A stretch of 64,000 nt of DNA from Acidobacteriota bacterium (lineage in GTDB: Bacteria > Acidobacteriota > Terriglobia > Terriglobales > Acidobacteriaceae): positions 62,001 through 126,000 of the forward strand of contig JAKATU010000065.1 of the NCBI GenBank assembly GCA_021818585.1. Reading direction: 5' to 3'. Both the position numbers and the translations under genes were made by a program. The notes beneath the pieces are model-generated. The model made no database searches and had not been told where the DNA came from. It worked only from the letters and a program-made list of their open reading frames with translations. Shown here piece by piece: positions 16,844 to 25,646 of this stretch. Numbering within the stretch: position 1 is the stretch's first letter; the number at the start of each line of letters is the position of its first letter.

Positions 16844-17569
16844 TTATCGTGAAGAGCGCCGCTGCAGATAAAACTCCACCAGCTCTAGGTCGCCCGGCTG
16901 CGTTATTTTGATGTTTGCCGCCGATCCCGGAACCACCATCACGCGCGCACCGGCCCGTTCCACAAGGCTCGCTTCATCCGTGCCCGCAAATTCATCCGCC
17001 TCGGCTTCCGCAAAGGCGCGTCGCAGCAGCCCAGCGCGAAATCCCTGCGGCGTCTGCGCCTGCACAATATACTCCCGCGGAATCGTCGCCGTTATCAGCG
17101 CCCCATCCGCCGTGCGCTCCACCTGCTTGATCGTGTCCACCGCCGGCAGGCCCACAATCGCCGCGCCGCTCTTCTCTGCCGCTTCAATCGTGCGCTCAAT
17201 CACCTCGGGCTCAATCAGCGGACGAACCGCATCGTGCACCAGCACAATGTCCTCGTCGCCGCACTCCACCGCCGCAAGCGCCCGCGCAACGCTCTCCTGC
17301 CGGGAATCGCCGCCGGTCACCACGCGCACCTTCCCGGCCAGCCCATACTCCTGCACCTGCGCCGTCACGCGCTCCATCTCGCCCGCGCGCACCGCTACAA
17401 ACATCTGCGTCACCGCAGGCACCTCGGCAAACGCGCGCAGCGTGTGGATGAGCACAGGGATTCCCCCCAGCTCGAGAAATTGTTTTGGACTATGAGGCGT
17501 CCCATGGCCGCTCGCCATGCGTGTGCCCAGCCCTGCAGCCGGCAAAATAACAGTAACCCGCATAAACAT
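16844..17569 (-). CDS. ispD: 2-C-methyl-D-erythritol 4-phosphate cytidylyltransferase
   Basis: IspD transfers CMP from CTP to MEP. The nucleotide-binding start TVILPAAGLGTRM with the SPKQFLELGG lysine is clear, as are TGGDSRQESVARAL, LVHDAVRPL and the C-terminal GTDEASLVE, ITQPGDLE. I start at the ATG 17569 (MFMRVTVILP); the ATG at 17563 is equally possible, and an open frame to 17614 adds an unconvincing N-terminus. No strong ribosome-binding site decides it. The gene is followed by ispF after 17 nt, so both act in sequence with only IspE between them, which is not in view. Confidence 0.95.
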   Translation of the reverse strand: MFMRVTVILPAAGLGTRMASGHGTPHSPKQFLELGGIPVLIHTLRAFAEVPAVTQMFVAVRAGEMERVTAQVQEYGLAGKVRVVTGGDSRQESVARALAAVECGDEDIVLVHDAVRPLIEPEVIERTIEAAEKSGAAIVGLPAVDTIKQVERTADGALITATIPREYIVQAQTPQGFRAGLLRRAFAEAEADEFAGTDEASLVERAGARVMVVPGSAANIKITQPGDLELVEFYLQRRSSR

Positions 17570-17673
17570 TGGATTATACCGCTCCCGCCATTCCCATGCC
17601 GCCTGTTCCTCCACCTGCCACGCGCACTCACCGCCGCCTCAACCCTTGTGAAAAGCGAACCAAAGGTGAGAGC

Positions 17674-17928
17674 ATGGTGCCCATGATCGCCCGGGCCGTC
17701 CAAATTATGCTCTTCATCATCGGCCTGCTCTTCATCGCAGTGGGAATATTGACCTTCCACAGTCCGCCCGCGAGCCCCGGCTTCTTCGCATCTTTTGAGG
17801 CCCAGATCAAACCCGCGCTCTCCCTCTTCATCGGCCTTCTTTGTTTCTTCGCAGTCCACAGACTCGCAAGAGCTAAAAGCAAAAAAACTTCCCCGCCACC
17901 GCCTCCCACCTACACGACCAAAGGATAG
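17674..17928 (+). CDS. Small two-helix membrane protein, function unknown
   Basis: The 84-residue protein has two hydrophobic helices (about 8-26, IMLFIIGLLFIAVGIL, and about 46-63, LSLFIGLLCFFAVHRLA), a positive KSKK stretch and a Pro-rich end. The frame is open further upstream, but ATG 17674 is preceded by AAAGGTGA at correct spacing, and the segment before it overlaps the ispD start region on the other strand. It ends 5 nt before the GH27 gene and may be cotranscribed with it. No family recognised. Confidence 0.6.
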   Translation: MVPMIARAVQIMLFIIGLLFIAVGILTFHSPPASPGFFASFEAQIKPALSLFIGLLCFFAVHRLARAKSKKTSPPPPPTYTTKG

Positions 17929-17933
17929 TCTCC

Positions 17934-19265
17934 ATGCGCTCCCGCTTCAGCCTCGTGCTGCTCTGCCTGCTCTTCGTGTTCCCTGCCATCTCCACCGCGC
18001 AAATGGTCGCCGCCACACCGCCCATGGGCTGGAACAGCTGGGACTCCTTCGGCCTCACCATCACCCAGCGCGTCTTCGAACAGGAAGCCGATTACATGCA
18101 CCAGCACCTGCAAAAGTACGGCTGGCAATACATGGTCATCGACGAGGGCTGGTTCGCACGCTACCCCAACCGCAAAGGAACTCCCCGTCTCGTCCAGGGT
18201 TATGACATCTCGCCCAACGGCCTCTACCTGCCCGCGCCCAATCGGTTCCCCAGCGGACTCAAATCCATCGCCGCCTACGTCCACTCCCTCGGCCTCAAAT
18301 TCGGCATTCACATCATCCACGGCATCCCCCGCTCCGCCGTCGAAAAAAATCTCCCCATTCTCGACTCAAAATTCACCGCACGCCAGGCCGCCCACACCTC
18401 CGACGTCTGCGCATGGAACTCCGACAACTACGGCGTCAAAGACAACGCCGCCGGGCAGGCCTACTACGACTCCATGATCAAGATGTACGCCTCCTGGGGC
18501 GTCGACTTCCTCAAGGTCGACTGCATCTCCGAGCCCTACAACGCCAAAGAAATTGCGATGATTCACAAGGCCATCCTCAAGTCTGGTCGTCCCATCGTGC
18601 TAAGCCTCTCGCCCGGCCCCACTCCGCTCAAAGACGGCCTCAACGCCGCGCAAAACGCCAACATGTGGCGCATCTCCAACGACATGTGGGACCTCTGGTC
18701 CAAGCCCCCCAACGCACCCAGCTTCCCCCAGTCGCTCACAAACCAGTTCACTCTCCTCGCCGACTGGGTTCCATTCCGCGGCCCCGGCCACTGGCCCGAT
18801 GCCGACATGCTCCCCATCGGAACCCTCGCACCCCATCCCGGATGGGGCAAACCCCGCGTCTCGCGGCTCAACCACAATGAGGAACGAACCCTCGTCACTC
18901 TCTGGTCCATCGCCAAATCCCCACTCATCATGGGCGGCAACCTCCTCAAAATGGACCCATACACGCTCTCACTCCTCACCAACCCGCAGGTCATCGCGCT
19001 CGACCAGCACTCCTACGCCAACCACCCCATTCTGCAAAACGCCAACGGAGCCATCTGGGCCGCGGCCGGCCCTCAGGGCGACTACATCGCACTCTTCAAC
19101 TTTGAAAACATAGCACGCACCATGTCCGCCAACTGGTCACAGTCAGAAATTCACGGCCCCCACGCCGTCGCCGATCTCTGGACCCACCACAGCCTCGGCG
19201 TCATGAAGTCCATCCACGTCATGGTTCCGCCGCACGGCACGCGCCTGTTACTCATCGAACACTGA
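17934..19265 (+). CDS. Secreted GH27 alpha-galactosidase-like glycosidase
   Basis: A signal peptide (LVLLCLLFVFPAISTA) is followed by the GH27 start TPPMGWNSWDSFG and the family blocks YMVIDEGW, GLKFGIHIIHG, and WGVDFLKVDC with nucleophile Asp196. RISNDMWD carries acid/base Asp250, and GHWPDADML and RTLVTLWSIAKSPLIMGG follow. The C-terminal beta domain is present; 443 residues is normal. Such enzymes release terminal alpha-galactose (or related alpha-linked sugars) from plant oligosaccharides, galactomannan or glycans; exact specificity is not readable. Periplasmic or secreted. It follows the small membrane protein by 5 nt and ends before a strong hairpin. Confidence 0.9.
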   Translation: MRSRFSLVLLCLLFVFPAISTAQMVAATPPMGWNSWDSFGLTITQRVFEQEADYMHQHLQKYGWQYMVIDEGWFARYPNRKGTPRLVQGYDISPNGLYLPAPNRFPSGLKSIAAYVHSLGLKFGIHIIHGIPRSAVEKNLPILDSKFTARQAAHTSDVCAWNSDNYGVKDNAAGQAYYDSMIKMYASWGVDFLKVDCISEPYNAKEIAMIHKAILKSGRPIVLSLSPGPTPLKDGLNAAQNANMWRISNDMWDLWSKPPNAPSFPQSLTNQFTLLADWVPFRGPGHWPDADMLPIGTLAPHPGWGKPRVSRLNHNEERTLVTLWSIAKSPLIMGGNLLKMDPYTLSLLTNPQVIALDQHSYANHPILQNANGAIWAAAGPQGDYIALFNFENIARTMSANWSQSEIHGPHAVADLWTHHSLGVMKSIHVMVPPHGTRLLLIEH

Positions 19266-19570
19266 TGCCACAAGCCTATCGCGGCGGGGACGCTCACACC
19301 ATCGCTCCCCGCCTTCTGCAATATGAAAAATCTCTAACGATAGCGCACAACCCCGGCCCTCCACTTGCATCTATCCGAGTAACAAGAAGAGGCAGTCAGT
19401 AATTCAGCTCACCTGTTAGTAATTCCTCCTGCTCTACCCGGCCAGATGTAACGGCCCCCGCTACACCCACCCACTTGCGCCCTCCATCACGCCTCTTGAA
19501 ATTTAGAAAGGCCCGCCGGAAAGCGGGCCTTCGCTCGTTCTGACAAATCTCACCCTCGCGCCGCACCCCC
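19266..19570. other. Intergenic region holding a terminator
   Basis: No gene is seen. The main structure is the hairpin at 19508-19531, annotated separately, which falls between the GH27 and pgeF genes. Confidence 0.4.
19508..19531 (+). terminator. Hairpin between GH27 and pgeF
   Basis: AAGGCCCGC and GCGGGCCTT pair perfectly over 9 bp around a 6-nt loop. T content after it is moderate on both strands (TTCGCTCGTTCT on plus, TTTCTAAATTTC on minus), so it may stop transcription either way. Confidence 0.55.
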
Positions 19571-20671
19571 GTGGAAAATTCCCTTTCTCCCGATAAAATG
19601 AGAATCGTGCCCAGGCAAGCCCAAAAGCTCTCACCAGCCAGCCCCGCCGCCATTCAGGCCATTGACGATCTCCTCGCCGGCGTCGGCCTCGAACATGGCC
19701 GACGCAAGCTCGGCCGCGCCGGCATTCATCGCCAGGCCAAGTACAACCGCGCCCGCCAGCCGGAAGTCGAAATCCCCCCGCAGCCCCAGACCCCCGTCGT
19801 CCAATCCAAGCTCTCAGTCGTTCAGGTTGCGGACTGGTCCCGCTACGCATGGCTTCAGCACGGCTTCAGCACCCGCACCGGCGGCGTCACCAAAATCTAC
19901 CGCCCCAAACAGCGCGCAGGCGATCTCAATCTCGGCTTCACCACCTCCGACAAAGAAAAAAACGTCCGCGAAAACCGCCGCAGCTTCATCGAGGCCGTCG
20001 CCGGCATTCCCGATCTGCCCCTCGTCACCCTCAGGCAAATCCACTCCAACCTCACCCGCAAAATCACCGCAGCCGAAGAAGCCGACGTCCTCCATCGCGC
20101 TGACGGCCTCATGACCGGCCGCCCCGGCATCCTACTCGGCATCCAGACAGCCGACTGCATCCCCGTCATGATCGCCGACACCCGCCACAAAGCCGTCGCC
20201 ATCTTCCACGCTGGCTGGCGCGGTACCCTCAAGCGCATCGTCGAGGGCGGCGTCGGCCGCATGCGCCTCGAATTCCGCAGCCGGCCCGAAGATCTCATCG
20301 CCGCCATCGGCCCCGGCATCGCCCAGTGCTGCTACTCCGTCGGAGAAGAAGTCCGCGCCGAATTCACCTCGCAGTTCGCCTACGCACCCCAGATCTTCTG
20401 CGAGGTTTACGACTCCGACCCCATCCGTGAGAAATATCCGCTGCTCTTCCTCACCCAGCGCGCGCCCGGCCACAGCCCCATCGGCCCCAGCCTCCATCTC
20501 GATCTCTTCGAGGCCAACCGCCGCCAGCTCCTCGACGCCGGGCTGCGTCCCCAATCCATTCACGTCATCGGCCACTGCACCAGTTGCCAGACCAACCGCT
20601 ACTTCTCCCACCGCGCCGAGCACGGCTTCGCCGGACGCATGCTTTCCGTCATCGGCATCCGCGCAAAATAA
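19571..20671 (+). CDS. pgeF: PgeF/YfiH-type multicopper-oxidase-fold protein (laccase domain)
   Basis: Members of this family (LACC1/YfiH/PgeF) act on nucleosides or remove wrongly built peptidoglycan precursors. The core begins near residue 85 (YAWLQHGFSTRTGG) and carries the zinc-site residues His158 (RQIHSN), Cys196 (QTADCIPVM) and His213 (FHAGWRGTLKRIVE). GPGIAQCCYSV and the C-terminal SCQTNRYFSHR follow. The 366-residue length is about 80-100 more than usual: an N-terminal basic, probably disordered region (GRRKLGRAGIHRQAKYNRAR) precedes the domain. The start is uncertain: GTG 19571 or ATG 19598, neither with a good ribosome-binding site. Confidence 0.88.
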   Translation: MENSLSPDKMRIVPRQAQKLSPASPAAIQAIDDLLAGVGLEHGRRKLGRAGIHRQAKYNRARQPEVEIPPQPQTPVVQSKLSVVQVADWSRYAWLQHGFSTRTGGVTKIYRPKQRAGDLNLGFTTSDKEKNVRENRRSFIEAVAGIPDLPLVTLRQIHSNLTRKITAAEEADVLHRADGLMTGRPGILLGIQTADCIPVMIADTRHKAVAIFHAGWRGTLKRIVEGGVGRMRLEFRSRPEDLIAAIGPGIAQCCYSVGEEVRAEFTSQFAYAPQIFCEVYDSDPIREKYPLLFLTQRAPGHSPIGPSLHLDLFEANRRQLLDAGLRPQSIHVIGHCTSCQTNRYFSHRAEHGFAGRMLSVIGIRAK

Positions 20672-20732
20672 AAGGCGCGCCGCAAGCGCACACCCACTCT
20701 CATCTCACCCACCACCATCGCAGCAAAACAAA

Positions 20733-20761
20733 AACGGGCACAGAAAATCACCGCGCCCGTT
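20733..20761 (-). terminator. Terminator after the HU/IHF gene
   Basis: AACGGGC and GCCCGTT (7 bp) enclose a 15-nt loop and are followed on the minus strand by TTTTGTTTTG. It lies 55 nt after the HU-family stop. Confidence 0.5.
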
Positions 20762-20815
20762 CGTTCATCCCCAGTTGTTGAGAGACCGCCGCAAAGAGAG
20801 GCCAACCGCTAAAAG

Positions 20816-21145
20816 CTAAGAGCTGCTCTCCGCCTCACCCTGTTTCGCCGCGGCCTTCGCCGCAGCCTCGCCCGGATTCACCAAGTCACGCAGCTCTTTG
20901 CTCGGCTTGAAGTAAGGAACCTTCTTCGCAGGCACCTCGACCTTCGCCCCCGTCTTCGGGTTGCGCCCAATCCGGGGATTCCGCTGCCGCACACGGAAGC
21001 TGCCGAATCCGCGTATCTCGATCTTGTCCCCCGACTTCAACGCGGCTATCACCGAGTCAAAAATCGTATCCACAATCACTTCGCCATCGCGACGGGTCAA
21101 TTCACCGCTCTTTGTCAGTTCTTCCACAAGGTCTGCTTTTGTCAT
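20816..21145 (-). CDS. HU/IHF-family DNA-binding protein
   Basis: A nucleoid protein that bends DNA as a dimer. The 109 residues start MTKADLVEELTKSGELTRRD and contain the family signature GFGSFRVRQRNPRIGRNPKTG, broken here as GFGSFRVRQR and NPRIGRNPKTG, forming the beta arm. PYFKPSKELRDLVN follows, then an Ala/Lys-rich tail of about 16 residues beyond the common end. It could be an IHF subunit or HU; sequence alone does not settle this. The gene stands alone with its own terminator. A near-palindrome lies 48 nt upstream. Confidence 0.93.
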   Translation of the reverse strand: MTKADLVEELTKSGELTRRDGEVIVDTIFDSVIAALKSGDKIEIRGFGSFRVRQRNPRIGRNPKTGAKVEVPAKKVPYFKPSKELRDLVNPGEAAAKAAAKQGEAESSS

Positions 21146-21192
21146 GGTCGGACTCGCTCCGGGAGTATCTTCAAGCTTGTAACCATAATAGA

Positions 21193-21209
21193 TGCAACAA
21201 ATTGCTGCA
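21193..21209 (-). promoter_or_regulatory. Near-palindrome upstream of the HU/IHF gene
   Basis: TGCAACAAATTGCTGCA is a 17-bp palindrome with only one mismatched pair, centred about 55 nt before the start codon. A TATTAT -10-like element lies between it and the gene on the minus strand. Possible regulator site. Confidence 0.3.
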
Positions 21210-21397
21210 CATCAACCCAATTCTCAACAAAATATTACGCAGGTTTTGCAAAAAAGGTACACCATTCCAGCCAGAAATCCCTCAAAATCCGGAAACTTCG
21301 CCCCTTTTCCACCATTTCCAGCCCAGCAAAACAGGCCGAAAACGCGGCAACCTTCCGGCTCCCGCATCTTCGGCCATCCTTTTTCTGCTCGCTCGCT

Positions 21398-21661
21398 CTA
21401 CGAAGCCAATGCGTGGCGCGCGGGCAGTTCCAGCTCTGCGGTTCGAGGCCGTGCCCTTCGTCGCACCAAATGGATACCTTCACTATCCTGCGCCAGCGCA
21501 AATCGTTGCGCGCACGGGCCGCATAGCCAGTAATGCTCCAGGCGACTCTCCTCTTCATGCTCTCCATCGCCGCCGGCGTGTACGCCGAACACGAACACCC
21601 GGCCATCGCGCAGGTAGTGCAACGGCTTCCTGCACTCTGGATTAAAACACTGATTCAACAT
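21398..21661 (-). CDS. Small zinc-ribbon-like protein
   Basis: The 87-residue protein has two Cys pairs: CFNPEC near the start and CGPC in HYWLCGPCAQRF about 50 residues later, which should form a treble-clef or zinc-ribbon site. Between them is LHYLRDGRVFVFGV. Homologues I recall from Acidobacteria begin MLN.CFNP, which favours the ATG at 21661; ATG 21673 and GTG 21700 also lie in frame. A GAGAGGA stands about 11 nt before 21661. The function is unknown. It lies between the HU gene and the D,D-carboxypeptidase without sharing a strand with the latter. Confidence 0.65.
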   Translation of the reverse strand: MLNQCFNPECRKPLHYLRDGRVFVFGVHAGGDGEHEEESRLEHYWLCGPCAQRFALAQDSEGIHLVRRRARPRTAELELPARHALAS

Positions 21662-21926
21662 CTCAATTTGCATCCTCTCGGGTTGGGTCGCCGCACTCAC
21701 TCCGGCAACACAAGGGGAAAACCGCTCCCGAAGTTCTCTCTGTCGCTCCGGGCAATTAGCTCACTTGAATATTTGGATGATGCGATCTCAACATTGGTAA
21801 CTGAGTCTTCAGATTTTTATCCGCGCGTTTCCAACATCCGCCACGTATCAGCACCATCAACGGGAGCCCTCACAATTTCTGCAAATTCCCGCCATGCCGG
21901 ATATAACCTTAACTTCGAGGGTCTCC

Positions 21927-23204
21927 ATGAACATGTCTCCAGCAAGCTGCCTGCCTCCCACTCCGAAGACACCATCCGCGAACCGTGCGCTCAGGCTTAC
22001 CGTATGGCTCGTTCTCGTCATCTTCGCGCTTGCACAGGCGCGGCCTGCCCATGCCGTCGTCCACTCCTACATCCTTATCAATGCGCAAACCGGACAGGAA
22101 CTCTACGGCTACCACACCGATGAGCAGGCGCATCCTGCGTCCCTCACCAAGCTGATGACCCTGTACATCACCTTCCATCGCCTTGAGCAGGGCCGCCTCA
22201 CGCTAAACCAGCGCTTCCGCGTCTCCCCCTACGCAGCATCACAGCAGCCCTCCAAAATGGGCCTCGTCGCCGGCACAACCGTCTCCGTCCGAACACTTAT
22301 TCGCGGCATCATCGCCCACTCCGCAAACGACGCTGCCGTTGCCCTCGCCGAAAACATCGCCGGCAGCGTACCTGCCTTCGTAAAGCTCATGAACGCTCAG
22401 GCCCGTCAGCTCGGCATGACTCGTACCGTCTTCTACAACGCCTCCGGACTGCCTAACTACCGCCAGTGGACCACCGCCCGCGACATGGCCACCCTCGCCC
22501 TGTCCCTCATTCAAACCTTCCCGCAGTACTACCACTATTTCGATACGCACTCCCTCGTATACCGCGGCCACACCCTTTACGCCTTTGACCATATCCCGGA
22601 AATCTACCCCGGCGCAGACGGCATGAAGACCGGCTACATCGCCAGCTCCGGCTTCAACATCGTCACCTCCGCGGTCCGCGACCACCACCGCCTCATCGGA
22701 GTCATCTTCGGAGGACGCACCGCCTACTCCCGTGACATGGAAATGATCTCCCTCCTCAATCGCGGCTTCCGCACCTTCCAGCAACCAACCCAGTTGCTTG
22801 CCCGCAACAAGCCGCCGTCTTCGCCTCAGACTGATTCCAATAGCTATCCCCACCCCGTCCAGCGCATCGTCAAGCCACGAATCGAGGCCACAGCCGTCGA
22901 ATCCGTTCCCCAGACCGGCCAACTCCGCGTCATCCAGGTTGGATATCAATTCCCAACCGCATACGATGTACGCCGCATCCTGCAATCCGCCCGGCTCTCC
23001 GCTCCAACCCTCCGCCGGCAAGGACGACCCATCGTCGTGCTCCTTAGTAACCGCCACTACCTCGCCCGCTTTGCCGATCTCTCTTCCGCGGCCGCCTTCC
23101 AGGCCTGCACTGCCTTGCGCCAAAGGCGATATACCTGCACCATCCTCGACGCCATCCCTGCCCACCGGCAATATGTCGCGGCCAACCGCGAAATAAACCG
23201 ATAG
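21927..23204 (+). CDS. D-alanyl-D-alanine carboxypeptidase (peptidase S11) with SPOR-like C-terminus
   Basis: A penicillin-binding enzyme that trims the terminal D-Ala from peptidoglycan side chains in the periplasm. I start at ATG 21927, preceded by GAGG at 7 nt; an upstream ATG at 21894 lacks this. A signal segment (LTVWLVLVIFALAQARPAHA) leads to the catalytic SLTK (Ser72, Lys75), SAN (132-134) and KTG (234-236) motifs. The last ~80 residues (LRVIQVGYQFPTAYDVRRIL, YLARFADLSSAAAFQACTAL) resemble a SPOR domain, which binds denuded glycan strands at division sites. About 425 residues in total. It is probably monocistronic. Confidence 0.9.
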   Translation: MNMSPASCLPPTPKTPSANRALRLTVWLVLVIFALAQARPAHAVVHSYILINAQTGQELYGYHTDEQAHPASLTKLMTLYITFHRLEQGRLTLNQRFRVSPYAASQQPSKMGLVAGTTVSVRTLIRGIIAHSANDAAVALAENIAGSVPAFVKLMNAQARQLGMTRTVFYNASGLPNYRQWTTARDMATLALSLIQTFPQYYHYFDTHSLVYRGHTLYAFDHIPEIYPGADGMKTGYIASSGFNIVTSAVRDHHRLIGVIFGGRTAYSRDMEMISLLNRGFRTFQQPTQLLARNKPPSSPQTDSNSYPHPVQRIVKPRIEATAVESVPQTGQLRVIQVGYQFPTAYDVRRILQSARLSAPTLRRQGRPIVVLLSNRHYLARFADLSSAAAFQACTALRQRRYTCTILDAIPAHRQYVAANREINR

Positions 23205-23255
23205 TTCGCCCTTCCCCTCGTTGATGAAAAGCGGCAGCACCATGACCTTGCCCAG

Positions 23256-23276
23256 ATACATCGTATTGCGATATAT
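23256..23276 (+). promoter_or_regulatory. Inverted repeat at the MarR/ClC promoter
   Basis: ATA-c-ATCG-tattg-CGAT-a-TAT is an interrupted palindrome ending 7 nt before the GTG of the MarR gene. Place and size suit an autoregulatory MarR operator, and the short distance to the start codon would let binding block transcription. Confidence 0.5.
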
Positions 23277-23283
23277 TTGATCT

Positions 23284-23784
23284 GTGACCAACGAACCGTC
23301 TCTTCAGCCTCAACACGACGAATTCGACAGCATACTCTCCGAACTGGCCAACTTCCGCTACCGGCTCCGTAAATTCATACGTTTCAGCGAGAGCGCCGCC
23401 CGCACCGCGGGCATCACTCCGCAGCAGCATCAGCTCATGCTCGGCATCGCCGGCTTCGCCCGCGATCGCATGGCCACGGTCTCCGATCTCGCCGAGTTTC
23501 TACAGGAACGGCACCACTCCGTCGTCGGCCTCATTGACCGGGCCGTTCTCAGCGGACTCGTCCGACGCGAAATGGACGCGTCCGACCGCCGCGTCGTACT
23601 CGTTTCGCTCACCCGCAAGGGCCGAGCCATCCTCAAACAACTCTCACTGCAGCACAACGAAGAGGTCACGCGCCTCCGCGATGAACTGCTCAACTTCGCG
23701 CGACGGAGCAAACAACATGCTTCCGGCTCGCACACCCATTCGCACTCCCTACGCAGGACAGAAACCGACACACACCTTATATGA
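23284..23784 (+). CDS. MarR-family transcriptional regulator
   Basis: The 166-residue winged-helix dimer has ITPQQHQLMLGIAGF, ATVSDLAEFLQERHHSVVGL (recognition helix) and the wing RREMDASDRRVVLVSLTRKG, the standard MarR core at about residues 45-115. A long C-terminal helix and a His/Ser-rich tail follow. It starts with GTG at 23284. The 3' end overlaps the first ClC gene by 4 nt (ATGA), so regulator and transporters form one operon. It likely represses this operon through the palindrome just upstream. Ligand unknown: an anion, acid or toxic compound is a fair guess from the transporter context. Confidence 0.9.
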   Translation: MTNEPSLQPQHDEFDSILSELANFRYRLRKFIRFSESAARTAGITPQQHQLMLGIAGFARDRMATVSDLAEFLQERHHSVVGLIDRAVLSGLVRREMDASDRRVVLVSLTRKGRAILKQLSLQHNEEVTRLRDELLNFARRSKQHASGSHTHSHSLRRTETDTHLI

Positions 23785-25586
23785 ACGAACAACGTGGCTG
23801 GCGAAGCCTGCTCCGCCACCCTCTTCTGCGCAAATACGCTCCTCTGGTTCACGAGGACCTCACCGCCGTCTACGCCCGCGACCTTCAGAAATGGCTCATC
23901 ATCGCGCCCATTATCGGCGTCATCACAGGCCTCGTTATTACTGCCATCGTCGTGATCATCCTGCAGAAGATGTGGCCGCCTATCCTGCACTACTACATCG
24001 CCCATCACTGGTCCATCGTTCCCGGGCTGGTCGTCGGCTGCCTCATCGCCGGCCTCATCATGCAGTTCCTCACTCCGAACGTCGACGAGCACTCCACCGA
24101 GGAAATCATCCGCTCGTATCACGAGCATCAGGGCCACATCAACATGCGGCCATTCCTGCCAAAGCTCATCGCCGCTATCGCCACCGTCGGCATCGGCGGC
24201 AGCGCCGCGCTCGAAGGCCCCAGCATTTACAGCGGCGGAGCCATCGGCTCCTGGATATGGGCCCGATTCCGCAATCTGCGCCGCTTTCGCCTCGACGACC
24301 GCGATCGCCGCATCATGCTCATCTGCGGAGCCGCAGCAGGCATGTCCGCCGTCTTCCGCGCCCCCCTAACCGGCATCGTCTTCGCGCTCGAAATGCCCTA
24401 CAAGGACGATCTCGCGCACGAAGCGCTCCTGCCCTCCCTTATCGCCTCGGTCGTCTCCTTCATGACGCTCAGTTCCTTTCTCGGCAGCGCTCCGCTATTC
24501 AACTTCGCCACCGCCTCTTCCTTCACACGCAAAGACCTACTCTGGTGCGCGCTGCTCGGCCTCATTATCGGCTTGCTCGCTATGGTCTTCGTCATCACCT
24601 TCCGCCGAGCGCGCTCCTTCTGCGTCCAGCTTGGCTGGCCTCACTGGCTCAAGATGTCCCTCGGCGGACTCCTGACCGGACTCTGTGGCCTGCTCTTCCT
24701 GCATTTCTACAGCGGAAACCTCGTCCCGCTCGGCCCGAACTATGAGGCCGTAGGCCTCATCCTCAACCACGCCCACAGCAGTATCGAACTCCTCTGGTTC
24801 GGCGTCTTCAAGCTCGCCGCCACAGTCTTCACCCTTGGCGTCGGCGGAGTCAGCGCCATGTTCGTGCCGCTCTTCCTCACCGGAGGTGCCTTCGGAATGG
24901 CCTTCGCGCAGTCCGTCGTCCACAGCCCCGCACCAACGCTTTACGCTGCCGTAGGCATGGCTTGCTTCATCTCAGCCGGATACAAAACCCCGCTCGCCGC
25001 GGTCGTCTTCGTTGCGGAAGCCACCGGCGGACACGCCTTCATCATTCCAGCTCTTATCGGTGCAGCCGTCGCCTACGCCGTCTCTGGCGATGCCTCGGCC
25101 TCGGGCGACCAGCGACTCCATGAAGCCGTTCGCGTCACCGAACTCAGCGCTCTACCTGTCAGCGAAATCATGCATACCCAGGTCATCTCTGTCTCGGCCG
25201 GCCTTACCCTCCGCGAGTTTGCTGCGACGCTCTCGCCGCAAAACCGGCATGATATCTTCCCCGTATTCGACAGAGGCAAGCTCCTGGGCACCTGCAGCCT
25301 CTGGGCCCTTAGCCAGGTCGATCCCGAAAAGTGGTCCACCACCCATGTCCGCAACATCACCAGGCGTCGCGTGCAGCAGGTCGCGCCGGATACAGACGCC
25401 ATGGAGGCGCTCCGGCTCCTGCTCGCTAAAGACACGGAACCCTTGCTCCTGGCTGTGCAGACCAGCGGTAAAATCGTCGGAATCGTCACGAAAACGAACA
25501 TATTGCAGGCACTCAAGCTGCGGCGCCAAGGCTCTGCGGGCCTCCCGGACCGGCCACCCGCCTCCGCTGAAGGAACAGGCACTTGA
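23781..25586 (+). CDS. ClC-family chloride channel/antiporter with CBS pair (first of two)
   Basis: An integral membrane ClC protein, 601 residues. The conserved glutamate region reads GGSAALEGPSIYSGGAIGS with Glu145 as gating glutamate; APLTGIVFALEMPYKDD and the GVGGVSAMFVPLFLTGGAFG filter region follow. After the membrane domain come two CBS domains from about residue 455 (VSEIMHTQVISVSAG and NITRRRVQQVAPDTDAMEAL). The usual first anion motif GSGIP is not recognisable: the position is occupied by a Glu/His-rich stretch (VDEHSTEEI). It overlaps marR by 4 nt and precedes a second ClC by 60 nt. Anion specificity is not readable. Confidence 0.9.
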   Translation: MNEQRGWRSLLRHPLLRKYAPLVHEDLTAVYARDLQKWLIIAPIIGVITGLVITAIVVIILQKMWPPILHYYIAHHWSIVPGLVVGCLIAGLIMQFLTPNVDEHSTEEIIRSYHEHQGHINMRPFLPKLIAAIATVGIGGSAALEGPSIYSGGAIGSWIWARFRNLRRFRLDDRDRRIMLICGAAAGMSAVFRAPLTGIVFALEMPYKDDLAHEALLPSLIASVVSFMTLSSFLGSAPLFNFATASSFTRKDLLWCALLGLIIGLLAMVFVITFRRARSFCVQLGWPHWLKMSLGGLLTGLCGLLFLHFYSGNLVPLGPNYEAVGLILNHAHSSIELLWFGVFKLAATVFTLGVGGVSAMFVPLFLTGGAFGMAFAQSVVHSPAPTLYAAVGMACFISAGYKTPLAAVVFVAEATGGHAFIIPALIGAAVAYAVSGDASASGDQRLHEAVRVTELSALPVSEIMHTQVISVSAGLTLREFAATLSPQNRHDIFPVFDRGKLLGTCSLWALSQVDPEKWSTTHVRNITRRRVQQVAPDTDAMEALRLLLAKDTEPLLLAVQTSGKIVGIVTKTNILQALKLRRQGSAGLPDRPPASAEGTGT

Positions 25587-25646
25587 AACGATCCCTCATC
25601 GCTCGCCCCTCCGCACGCTTTCTTGCCACGAAAACAGGAGCCACAC

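Noticed and set aside
17569..17673. N-terminal extension of the small membrane protein at 17674-17928
   Set aside because: The Pro/Thr/Arg-rich upstream part lacks a start with a ribosome-binding site and overlaps the ispD promoter side; ATG 17674 has AAAGGTGA in front.
19266..19570. tRNA gene in the gap before pgeF
   Set aside because: No T-loop-like GGTTCGAATCC pattern or cloverleaf could be traced; the only structure is a terminator-like hairpin.
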